Of a stretch of DNA of 64,000 nt, positions 51,701-63,700 are shown one piece after another. Source of the DNA: Cepaea nemoralis (lineage: Eukaryota > Mollusca > Gastropoda > Stylommatophora > Helicidae); NCBI GenBank assembly GCA_014155875.1, contig JACEFZ010003503.1, positions 186,001 to 250,000 of the forward strand, given 5' to 3'. A program made the position numbers and the translations under genes. Each line of letters begins with the position of its first letter. The first letter of the stretch is position 1. The notes below the pieces were generated by a model, which was not told where the DNA came from, did not search any database, and saw only the letters and a list, made by a program, of their open reading frames with translations.

Positions 51701-54700
51701 TCGTCGTCTTTGTCGTCATAAGAATGCGTCGTTAATGATGCTTCGTTTGTCAAGGTGTCATTCAGTTGGGAAATTGTCGTTTCGTTTCTGTCACCAGTTA
51801 GCTGCGTCTGGTCACTTGTCTCAATGTCCTGTCTAGCATAGTATGGTTTCAACATATTTACATGGAATATTTTCAACTTTCCATTTAAAGAGATTTCGTA
51901 ATCAACTTCCGAAATTCTTCTAATAATCTTAAAAGGTCCCTGCCAAGAGGTTGATAGTAAATCTCTTTTGTCAGGTAGCAGTAGTAAAATATCCTGACCT
52001 GGATTTAGTACAATTGTTTTTGCACCTCTGTTGGCGTACTGCCTGTACTTAAAACCTTTCTCCTGTAGTGATGTTCTGGCCAGTATACAGGAACGTATGA
52101 TTTTGTCTCTGGTGTCAGTGACTAAATCATAGGTAGAAATGGGTAGTTGGATATTTACAGGTTGTGATATGATATCTTTGTAAATAGTGAGAGGTCCTCT
52201 TGGGTTCGCTCCATACATCAATTCGAAGGGAGAGAACCCTGTACTTGATTGCGGGACTTCTCTATATGCGAACAGCACCGTTGGGAGGAGTAATCCCAAT
52301 CGGCTGGATTTTCAGCTGTCACTTTAGATAGCATATGTTTCAGGTCCCCATTTAGTTTCTCGCAGATACCATTTGCGGCCGGTCGATAGGGACTGGTGAA
52401 ACATTGCTTGATGCCTAGTAACTTAGTTACCTGATTGGGTGGCATTCGATATGAACTGGGTTCCTCTATCCGAAATTATTTTCTCCGGGAAGCCAAAACG
52501 GGAGAAAATATTTAATAATATGTCCGTCACATCCTTAGAGGAGATAGATCTTAATGGAAGCATTTCTGGCCATCTCGTACATACATCAATAAGAGTAAAA
52601 ATATATCTATTCCCTTTACTTGAAATGTGATTCAACGGACCTACTAGGTCAACTGCCACGATTTGGAAAGGCCTCGAGGCAGTTGTCGTTGATTGGACTT
52701 CTGCCGTAGGGTTTTTCCCCTTTTTCACCAGTTTCTGACATATATCACAAGATCTACAAAAGGTTTTTATATCTTGGCAAAATTTTGGCCAATAAAACTG
52801 GGTCAGGACCCTAGCCCTGGTCTTTTCGTACCCCATATGACCTCCAAAAGGTGAGTCATGGGCTATCTTTAGAACTTTGTCTCGATGTGCTTGTGGTAAC
52901 ACTACCGGACGAGCCCCCAAAAAGCCTGTCATCGTCTTGCTCATGTCTAGGTATCTGAGCTCGGGTTCACACAGGCAACAATAACTCCGTTCAATATACT
53001 ATCGAACATTTATTGTATTTCAACATACAGTGCGTTGGCGCAGTGGGTTAATAAGCCCGCGCTGGATTGCATATCACAGATAGTTAACATCATCACACAT
53101 AGTTATCATAAACATTCTAGCAAACTATCTAGCCTATGTCTATATATCTATTGATATCTATTGAGTCCCTCTAAGGCAGGCCCTGTTGTCTCTCTGAAGT
53201 CCGTCTGTCCTCTGCCGGTCCACACGTGTCCCAATCCGACACGGGTGGTAACTCTGTCCGAGTTCCTCGTGGACCCCGCAATAGGCGGGCCACATCAGTG
53301 TCCACGGGACCATGGACTCAATGACCAGTCCTTCGAGAAGGCTCTAGATTACTCTGGCCTTTGAGTGACTCACTTCTATCCCTTGGGCGGGAGTTGCAGC
53401 CCTTTAATTAATATCTATAACTGTGAGGCGGTGACAGCATCACTCCAACATACTAAACATGTGGATTGTGCACACATCAAAACTATCTCATAAAACTGTA
53501 ATTTTCCTGCCAGAATTAATTATTCAAATAGAAGTTTAGTTTTGCAGGAACTTTATAAGTCAATATCATTATCCAAAAGAAGTGTACTGAAGCTAAATAT
53601 ACAAGTCCCGTAGTCCTATTTACCTCTAAATCACTGAGTTGAGGCAGTCTGAAGCCAAATATACAAGTCTCTGGGGTCCTATTTTCCTCTACATCAATGA
53701 GTTGAGGCAATCAGAAGTCTCTGGGGTCATATTTTCCTCTACATCAATGAGTTGAGGCAATCAGAAGTCTCTGGGGTCCTATTTTCCTCTACATCAATGA
53801 GTTGAGGCAATCAAGAGTCTCTGGGGTCCTATTTTCCTCTATATCATTTAGTTTAGGCAGTCTCTGGGGTCCTATTTTCCCCTACATAGTTGAGCGGAGC
53901 CAGTCTTAAGCCAAATATACAAGTCTCTGGAGTCCTATTTTCCTCTACATAGTTGAGCGGAGGCAGTCTTAAGCCAAATTTACAAGTCTCTGGGTCCGAT
54001 TTTCCTCTGCATAGTTGAGCGGAGCCAGTCTTAAGCCAAATATACAAGTCTCTGGGGTCCTATTTTCCTCTACATAGTTGAGAGGAGCCAGTCTTAAGCC
54101 AAATATACAAGTCTCTGGGGTCCTATTTTCCTCTACATAGTTGAGAGGAGCCAGTCTTAAGCCAAATATACAAGTCTCTGGGGTCCTATTTTCCTCTATA
54201 TCATTGAGTTTAGGCAGTCTCTGGGGTCCTACTTTCCTCTACATTGTTGAGCAGGGGCATTATGAAGCCAAATATACAAGTCCAGGGATCCTATTTTTCC
54301 TCTACATCATTCAGTTGAGGCAGATAGATAAGTCCTTGAGATCATTTTGTCATTTCAAATCTGGAATATAAACAAAGCGATAAAGAAGAACAGAACACAT
54401 TTATTTAACACAATCATCTACCTTATTTTCATGGGATAAGTTGAGCATTTTAACAGTGTGATAATCTTTCACAGCCAAAGCCATCGAGTGAGATGACAAG
54501 CAAGAACAAAGTCCAAGGGCTTCAGAAAACATCAAGGCCAAAACTCTATCCAACCAGTTTCTATCACAGTCTGAAAATGCGCTGTGGAATACATTGTATA
54601 TTCAAAGAATGTAATTTTGTTATTTCGAACAGAACAAACATTACTGTACTGTGGGAAAGCCAAGAAGTACCAAGCCTCCCAAGCAGACATCACAATGTTA

Positions 54701-57700
54701 GGCATAATACTTTTTCTCTATTTAAACAATGTTGGGCATGAGACTTTTGCCATTATTTCTGGATGACTGATACTCATGCCAACAAAATCAACACACGGCG
54801 ATCGATCCCCAAATTGTCTCCGGATGATTTCAAACCCCTGACCTGATATGTCTGGGAATTGTGAATCTGTACTCACTAACCCCCAAGCCACAGATGTCAC
54901 ATAAAGCTATGTTCACAACTAAAATCCCCATGTGTCAGAAAGAGGCACCACTACAAAATAAGAACCAAATGCTGAGGTTGTATTGTGTCATAAACATTTT
55001 CAAAACCTGGCCACTCCTTTTCAGGCACCAAAATAAATTTGAAGCAGATGTCTAAGTGTCTCTGATCTCTAACTCTGATGAACCAATTAAAACAACTTTA
55101 CTCTGTGAAGGAAACAGCAACACACAAGAAAACTTGCCCTCTTAGCCTTTTAAAGTCCATGAAGCCCTCATCATTCCACCTGCAGGTGTCTCCCATCTTC
55201 AGAGGCAATCAGTGGTTCCCCTGTCAACACCAAATGACGAGGACTTATAACCCATAACTGCTGCCTCTCACTTTGATTCTGAGATCAGTTAAAATCAGGG
55301 ATGGAGTTATACCTCTCCATACACAAAGCCTGGGCTGAACTGTAGAGACCATTTGTTTGCCCATGCAGCATAATCCCTCTCTCAGCCTGCCTAGTTTACT
55401 CCAGAGGAAAGGTAACACCACTACGCCTGGAACAAGACAAGCTGCAGAAGGTTGCCGGATCAACAAAGCAGTCCTCCAACTGTCCACCTGTTGGAGCTTT
55501 GATCCTAAACCAGTTGCTGACCAAGGCTTAGAGCCTGGAATGCCTCCAATGACATTTAGTCTTTAGGTTGCATTTCCTCGCACTGGGGTAAGGCTTGTAA
55601 TCATTCCACACCTTCCCATAAAATTATCTGTACAGAATTTCCTGTCAAAAAGTCAAGGACACTTTTCCATGTCTCGATGTGTGTCGGGTCTATGGTTATA
55701 GCCCCATATTTGTATAGTCCAACAGTCATTTGATCTGTGATGTGGCCAATACCCTGCAGGCCACCTTTCCTTCCCAGACTATTCCCAAGTACCAATTTTA
55801 GGGGTTGAACTGAGAGCCCAGATACATTTTAAACTCCTGTCTTAATGGAGATTGCCACTGGGCTAGCAGGCAAACATGTTAGCCAATGGCATACTGCAGC
55901 TTGCTAGAATCAGTAGCACAAAGTGCTGTAACTATACATGGATTTTGTGTTAGCCACTGGCATACTGCAGCTTCCAAGAATCAATAGCACAAAGTGCTGT
56001 AACCATACTTGGATTTTTTTTTTTTTTAGTTCCATGTCCTTCACAGGACGTAGCAGTCAACCCCAGCATTTTAGCTGTTCGTGATTCCTGGGCAAGTTTT
56101 ATGTTCAGTAGTTTGCCATTGCTTTCTGAATGACCAGCACCAATACCTTTTTTGAAAAAACCAGCACTGCTGTGTTTCGAACCCTGGTATACGGGATTAT
56201 GAATCATGTCTGTAACCCCTTGGCCACGACTGCAGCTTCCGAGAATCAATAGCACAAAGTGCTGTAACCATGCTTGATTTTGTGTTAGCCACTGGCATAC
56301 TGCAGCTTGCTAGAATCAACAGCACAATCTGCTGTAACCAGACATGGATTTTGTTTTAGTCAAACTGCTACATAATTCTCTCCAAGTACACACCATCTGC
56401 AATAAGTATCTTACCGTTTAACATCTGAAAACAGGAGCACCATTAATGAACAGAAAGCGTCTAAGCTAACACCCAGATCAGCACTTGATATCCTGAAAGT
56501 AGAAATCAAAGTTCCCAAGTCTGTAACTCTAGAGGCTGGTTTCATATTTGTAATGCAGTTTCATCATCTCATTGCTAACCAAACTAGACAATAGTTAGTT
56601 AGTTAGTTAGTTTTTCCTCTTGAGCCTAAGACGGCGCATAGGGCAGAAGTCCTGTCTCTCCATGCTTGGCGGTTCGCTGCTACCTGTTGTAGATCTTGGA
56701 TATTTACTTGGCCATTGAATGAGCCTTCTCTAATGATGGTTCTACGCAGGGTCTCTCTTGGTCTTCCCCGTTTTCTTTTCCCTCTCGGTGACCATATGAG
56801 GGCTTGGTAGGGGAGTCTCTTGGTGTCAGTAACTCTCGTCAACTCCTTGGTGTGAGTTGAAAAGCTGGGTTTCTGGTTCTAGGTCAAGATGGCGAGACGT
56901 GTTTCTTTCTAGCTCGGCTTAAAACAGTTGATCGGCGGTCCGACAAACCACCATAATAAAACTTCCCGTTGTTACAGAACCAGATTTCTGGCTCTAAATG
57001 TTATGTTGCTTCGCTGAAATTTGTTGAATTCCAAGGATATTTCAAACTGGCTATTGGAACATTAACTAGACAATAAATAAACTATAAATATGTACTATTT
57101 GAATTGCTTCATAAAGCATGGAAATGTACTTGCTTTTAAAATTTAAACAGCAAAGTGTTTTGTCACTTCAAATATTTGTCCTTCCCTCTTTTTAGGAGAG
57201 TGCATCACAATTTTTTATGCCCCTTAGAGATCAGTGCGTATGACTTCAACACAAATTTTTATTTTGTTTACTTCTTCCAGAGGAGCATCTGACTGAGTGG
57301 CTAGAATGCTAGGCTCTCATTTTGGCAGACCCGGGTGGATTCCTCAGTAAGATGGCGAATTTGCTTCTGTCAGGGGGCAAAAAGAAAACCCTAACATGTA
57401 CAGCTCGTGTCGACTACCCAAGACAAGCAACCTTAATTCCTCTGGCTCAAGATCCTGCCTGTCCTACATTGCAAGGTACTACAGGCAATAATTACTGTTA
57501 CTTCTTCTAGAAGATTCTAGCCAAAGTAATGGGCTCTGTCGAGTCGTTAGTAGGTTTTTCTTTCCTAACAATTGCCAGAGCAACAGCCTTGCAGCCTACA
57601 CCTTGCAATTTCTAACTGCAATGGGATTTGTTAACTTGCACATGGGACATCCTGTTTCTCACCCTGAATCTAGGAACAACTTCAGAATCAGCACCTGAAA

Positions 57701-60700
57701 TATTAGAACTATTTACAAATTGGGAATGACAGTACAGATGGTAGAAGAAATGAAGCACTATAAGATTAGCATTTTGTGATCATGTAAAACAAGATAGAAT
57801 GGAGCAAGCAGAAAGCTCTCAAACACGGGTTAAACAGTGCGGTTCTCTGGCGATATAGAGCAAAATGTCCCACACAGTAAAGAAGATGCCCTTAAGCCAT
57901 CTAAAGGGCATGGAGAGAGCTGCAGGAGACAGCAAAAGAGAGGACAGCTTGGTGTGAGATTGATGGGAGTCTACGTTCTAATGGGAAATAAAGGGCCGCA
58001 GAAGAAGATGAATAAAATTGAATGGAGTTATCAGGCTATGATCTTCAGATGGAGAACAAGACCACTCAATAATTACAGAAAACAGGAGAAGAAGTGGAGT
58101 AAAATTAAATAAGGAGGAGAGCCTGGAGGTGAGTTGAGAGGAGAAGAAGAAAATGATAATTCCTAAAACACATAATTTTATCTCACTTAGAAGCACGTAT
58201 TTTGTATTTGTTCCTTACAAAAGCAAAGCCAAGTGAGATAATGTGACGACTGTCTATGAACGACTGCTAGTTAAAGATACAATAACAAATGATACATAAT
58301 GTGTTCAAATGCCTGAGTTTGGATTTAAGTGTGGTTCTAGCAAGGGAGCATGTATATGAGGTTGAGCCTGGCATGTTCACAACTAGTGTGTTACTTGAAC
58401 GATCAGCGTCTACCACTTACAACATTTGCTGAAGGAGACGGAGTGTCTACAGATTTGCCTGGAGTGCTATCATATAAATTCTTAAATCCTAGAATGAATC
58501 GCAACCAAGAACCAAGAACCTAGAACCACATAATTATACGTCACTTATATATAACAATGCTGGATTCAAACAAAATTCAAAGTTAAAATTTCTATGTGAA
58601 CATATTCAGTTTTTCAAATACCAGACACTAATCTAAATTTTGTCTCCTGTATTTACCTGTTGTCAGGCATGGCAAACACAAGAACATCATGGCCAAACTG
58701 CTTATATACAACATTCACAGCGACCCCATTCAGCACAATGTTTGTACTGAAAATAAAGTATTTAAAACAGTTTAAATAATAGAAACTAAAACATCAATCT
58801 ATAGCATCTATATTTTATCTATCTTTTATGTATCCATTCAACACAAGGTTTGCACTGAAATTAGAGCATTTCAAACAGTTTAGATATAAGGGGCGTTCAT
58901 TTGAAATCTGTTCGTGCCGCACCGCGCGTAATTGTGTACGTTGAACATGATCTTGTCATAGTCATGTGATAAGTACTGACCAATGAATAAAAGAGCAAGT
59001 GCTTATCGTCCCATGATGCATAGGTTCTGTTTCTGACCGTTGAGAAAATGGCCGGGTTGAAGCTCAAAGAGCGGTGATTTGGTTTCTTTCATTTGAAGGA
59101 TGTTGACCAGTGGACATTCATCGAAGAATGCAGGCAGCGTATGGTAACAAATGTGTGCCGAAGACAACAGTGACAGACTGGGCACGAATGTTTCGGAAAG
59201 GACGTCAGTTCACGACAGATCTTCGACGCCCGAGTCAAACGCATATTGTTGTAACAGAAAAAACCATCGCCAAAATTGATGCAGCAGTACAGATGAACCG
59301 TTGTCAAAGCATACGTTCGCTAGTGGCAGAATTTGATGTGTCAATTGGGACAATTCAAAAGGTCGTTCGTAAGAAACAGTAATATCGGTAGGTATGTTCA
59401 CAGTGGGTACCACAGATGTTGACTGACCACCAAAAAGAGAAACGCATGGGATGGTGTTTGAACCACTTGCTGCATTACAGAGTGGAGGGTGAAGCATTTC
59501 TCTTCCGCATAGTGGCAGGTGATGAATCATGGTGTCACCACTTTGAGCCGAGCAGCAAAAGAGAGAGCATGCAATGGAAGCATGCTGGATCACCAAAAGC
59601 CAAAAAATTCAAGTTACAGGTTTCCGCTGGTAAGGTTATGCTGAGCGCATTTTTTTACCATGAAGGGCTATTGTTGGCCGACTTTAAAGAACCTGGTGTC
59701 AACATCAACTCTACCCACTACTTGCAAACACTAGACAAGCTGCAAAAAGCCATCAAGAATAAACGACCCAGCATGCTTTCTCGCGGTGTGATTTTGTTGC
59801 ACGATAATGCTCGTCCGCATGTTGCAAAGATTGTGCAGGAAGCATTAGCAAGGAAGAAGTGGGAAATTCTGCAACATCCAGCCTATAGTCCTGATTTGTC
59901 ACCATGTGATTTTCATTTGTTCGGACCTCTAAAAAAGCTCTCAAGGGGCAACGATTTCACACAGATGCAGACGTAATGAACGCGGTAAACACTTGGTTCA
60001 GTGAGCAACCACAATCCTTTTTTGCAGACGGCATTCGCCGCCTACCTAAGCAATGGGATGCTTGCCTGAATGCCTACAGCGACTTCTTCTGACCAACCCA
60101 TGGTGCATAATTCATTCAAAATGAATGCTTTGTTTAATACTACCACACCTGTTAATGTTTCTTTCATGCTTTTGTAATAAAGCCATTGGAGCGGGTTTCA
60201 AAAGAACGCCCCTAATAATTATAGTTATTAGTTGCATATCCTTTACAGGACGTCGCAGTCAACACCAGCATCTTTTTATGTTGTGATCTCTAGGCAAATT
60301 TAAGTTCAGAAGTTTGCCATTGCTTTCTGAGCAACCGGCACCCATACCATTTCATAAAAAAACCAACGCAAGGCTGTCTGCTGCCAAATCGTCCACAGCT
60401 GTGTTTTGAACGTGGATATATAGGATTACGAACTGCGTCCTCAACCCCTTTGCCACGGAGCTGACAGATAATTATAGCAACTAAAAAGTCAATCTATTTT
60501 ATCTATGTTTTAATTATGCCCAGGAGTGATTGGAAAAGTGATTACACTGCATGTCTTGTGCAGCAAAGGTTGTGGATTTGATTCCAGCCTGTATCGTTTG
60601 GTTCACGAGTGCACTTTTCTCAGAGACTCTTGAGGGTTGTCGCTGAAGCTATGGAGTTTGTGCTTTGTGCAACCTTTTGGCAGACAGCCCCACAGAAAGA

Positions 60701-63700
60701 TTCCAAGCCATATGGGATCAAACCTGGTGAACTTAAGTCAATCCTCTTACTTGTTAAACTCTTTTTTATTTATCCTCATCACTCTAGGCTGTGGGATGGA
60801 ATCTACTGACAATGACAAACCTAAAACCCATGGAGGAGACATGCCCAACCCAGCCACAACCCAACCAGTCCACACGTGCTGTGCCAAATCATGACCTGGT
60901 TATGCAAATATGCCTCTCCACAGACATGAAATTCCAGTACCAGTCTTCATTACTCCGCTCATTTGTAAAGGAGGAGACCTATGCTCCACAATCTCTGTGG
61001 AGCTGATACTGCAGTACCGGACAGGGTACAGTTTCCTCATTCTAATAGACACCAGCCCTGTTAGGGTTCAAACAACCTGAAAGCCAGACTTAATGAGTTG
61101 AAACTCACCTTCCAGAAGATTTACCAACCAACCAACCCCATCAATCTATCTCCATATGCAAGGTGATCGAGCCCAATGAAACATGGTTAAAAGTCCCTAA
61201 GATAAATGCCCTGAGCATGACAGTGCATCTAAGGCTTTGCCTGGAATGTCATAACATCAATTCTATTAACAGTTAAACACCCTGTTTCCATGCCAAGTGG
61301 TAAATTGAGGATATGATACTAGGCCCATAATTTAAAATCAATCATGGGTGGTGTGGTCCTGCAAATCCTTCATCTGAATTCCTCTGTCTAGAGGGATGCG
61401 TCACACCTCACAAGTCAGTTTGTCTAGCTTGGCATGCATCTGTATATGGTTGGCTTCCTCCAGACAGACTGCATTCAAGGTAAAGGGCTCTACCGACCCA
61501 TAGATAGGTTTTCTTTCCTAACAATTTTGCCAGTGCAGTGGTCTCACCATCTACTTTTTGCAATGTCCAATCGCTGTGAGATGTTAAGCATACACACTTG
61601 CACCATAACCTCTCGGTCATAGCTACCCTTAATATGCCTCTACACAGAATCCAAACTGGCGTCAATGAAAGGGGTTTACTGCTGCCGAACTGTTACTGGA
61701 GTCCAAATAACACACAAAACGGAGGTCAGTGAGATCACTCATTCTTAAATATCTGGTGTGCTGATGCCAAAGTAGCGGATTCATCCCTTACACCGATCAA
61801 TTCAACTAAAATGTTGACTTCTCTCCCTTAACTTTTAGGGACGTAAATTACAAGTACCTCTGAAGTCAGAGTGGGTTGACCTGATGGCGAGGGATGCTGG
61901 TAACAGGGACAGCTAATCCACATGCAAACACCATGTCAGTGCACTAGAAGTAGTAGCAAGTGTATAGACTACACGGGAGTTCAAAGCAAGCAAACAAAAC
62001 ACACACAAACATAAAACATGGCTGAGAGGCTCCATGGAGGGAAACCACACACAGGCACTGACAAATGTTTCCACCAAAGTCTTCATCAGAGCAACAAGAA
62101 TGACGAAGAAAAATATATAAATATCCAATGAGAAAGAGGTATAGGGCAAGGAAGAGAAAAAACATTTTTTTAATGAAAAACAGAAATGAAAAATAGATCT
62201 TTCTCTCTCTCTCTTTGCATGTGTGAGTATGTGTAGGTAGGTTTCCAGGAGGGAATTAAGATTATTTCAAGATCGCGTTAATACAAGAACCGATTACTTG
62301 ATATCGTTTTTCCCTTCATACTGTACGGTTCTGTACGTCTCACCCTTCTAAAATTCAATTTATAAAGTAGACCCACAAATCATGTTTTATGTGGATGTCT
62401 AGACTTGTTTTGGTGTTATTAAATTTAGCTTCCATTATTACGTATTATACTATACTATATTATACTTGGAATCAATGACTGGCAAGAGAAGGTCAACCAG
62501 AGAGACGAATGGAGATGGATTGTATCTGCAGCAAAGAACCTCAATGGCTTGGAACGCTGAAGAAGAAGAAGAAGAAGAAGAAGAAGAAGAAGAAGAAGAA
62601 GAAGAAGAAGAAGAAGAAGAAGAAGAAGAAGAAGAAGAAGAAGAAGATTACGTATACTGTGTAGTGGGCGGTGGCGGGATTTTTAGGTAGGAAATACGAA
62701 AGGGGGGGAATGACGTACTTAAAATATGGTGAAGGGGGGCACAGGCCACATTTTTAGGTAGGAAATACGAAAGAGGGGAAATGACGTTCTGAAAATATGG
62801 TAAAGGGGGGGCACGGGCCAAAAATGGTTGAGAACCACTGTTTTAGTGCATTTATATGTATATGAAAATACATCTGGAGTGCATGTATTTGCATATATGG
62901 GTGTGTATATGTCCTCCTTGTGTGTGAGTGTTTGCTGGTGCATATTTATGTAATTACACACACTCACACATGTGCATCTATTCTTCACCTCATTTTCCTT
63001 TGCCAGACAATCAAGGAAGACAAAAGACGAGATAGTGAAATACAAACGTTTCCGATAGTATACATGGTGCTCACCAAGAGGCTGGCTGGTCCACCACATC
63101 AACCAGAACAGAACTAAGTGTGATGAAGAGACCTCGAAGTGCTGTCAGATTCTGTTCCTCCGGCGGAAATGTGTAGATCACATCCTCCTGAAACATGACC
63201 CCAACAAATGTCAAGGACTCAACAAATGTCAAGGACCCATTTACATAGCCCGATCATACCAGGTTTATGGTGCTAGCCTCATATTTGTACAGACCAATCA
63301 GCACTCGATGGGGGGTGTGGTCAATCTCATGCCAGCTATTTTCATCTCCTGGGACATTTCCTGGTACCTATTTTAGGCTGGGTTGATCTGGAAATCTAGG
63401 TCAGTTTATTTTTAATCTACCTCAACAGAGACTTCTGCAACATTGCTGTACACAAATGCCTGCGTGTCTCAAACAGATGAGGTATGTGTTGCCATTGGGT
63501 TTAATGAGCTTGCACTTAAACTTCTTGTGCACTGATGTCTCATTCCCTAGCCAGTCATTTGGACTAAAACACTGACTTCTCATTTAGAAAGCAATGGCAA
63601 ACTCAAAATCATAATGTGCCATGCCTATAAGCGTGGGCTGTCTGTTTCGCCATCTTGAATAATCACCAGAGACGTGGATCAGCTTTGTGTTCTTGTCTCA

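Larger units (their letters stand above)
47945..53436 (-). mobile_element. Gmr1-like Ty3/Gypsy LTR retrotransposon, gag/protease-less
   Basis: A 5492-bp element on the minus strand: 5' LTR 52927-53436, primer-binding site 52905-52919, pol in the order integrase, RT, RNase H (52944 to about 50092), a 1.6-kb non-coding stretch, polypurine tract, 3' LTR 47945-48454. RT and RNase H are Gypsy-like, but the integrase lies upstream of RT. Known: this order in a Ty3/Gypsy element defines the Gmr1 group. There is no gag or protease between the 5' LTR and integrase or elsewhere. Pol is broken by several frameshifts and a stop. It lies in the INTU intron between E5 and E6, same strand as the gene. Confidence 0.93.

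Noticed and set aside
62466..62690. ORF with a long poly-Glu run
   Set aside because: It is a LINE 3' end plus a (GAA)n microsatellite.
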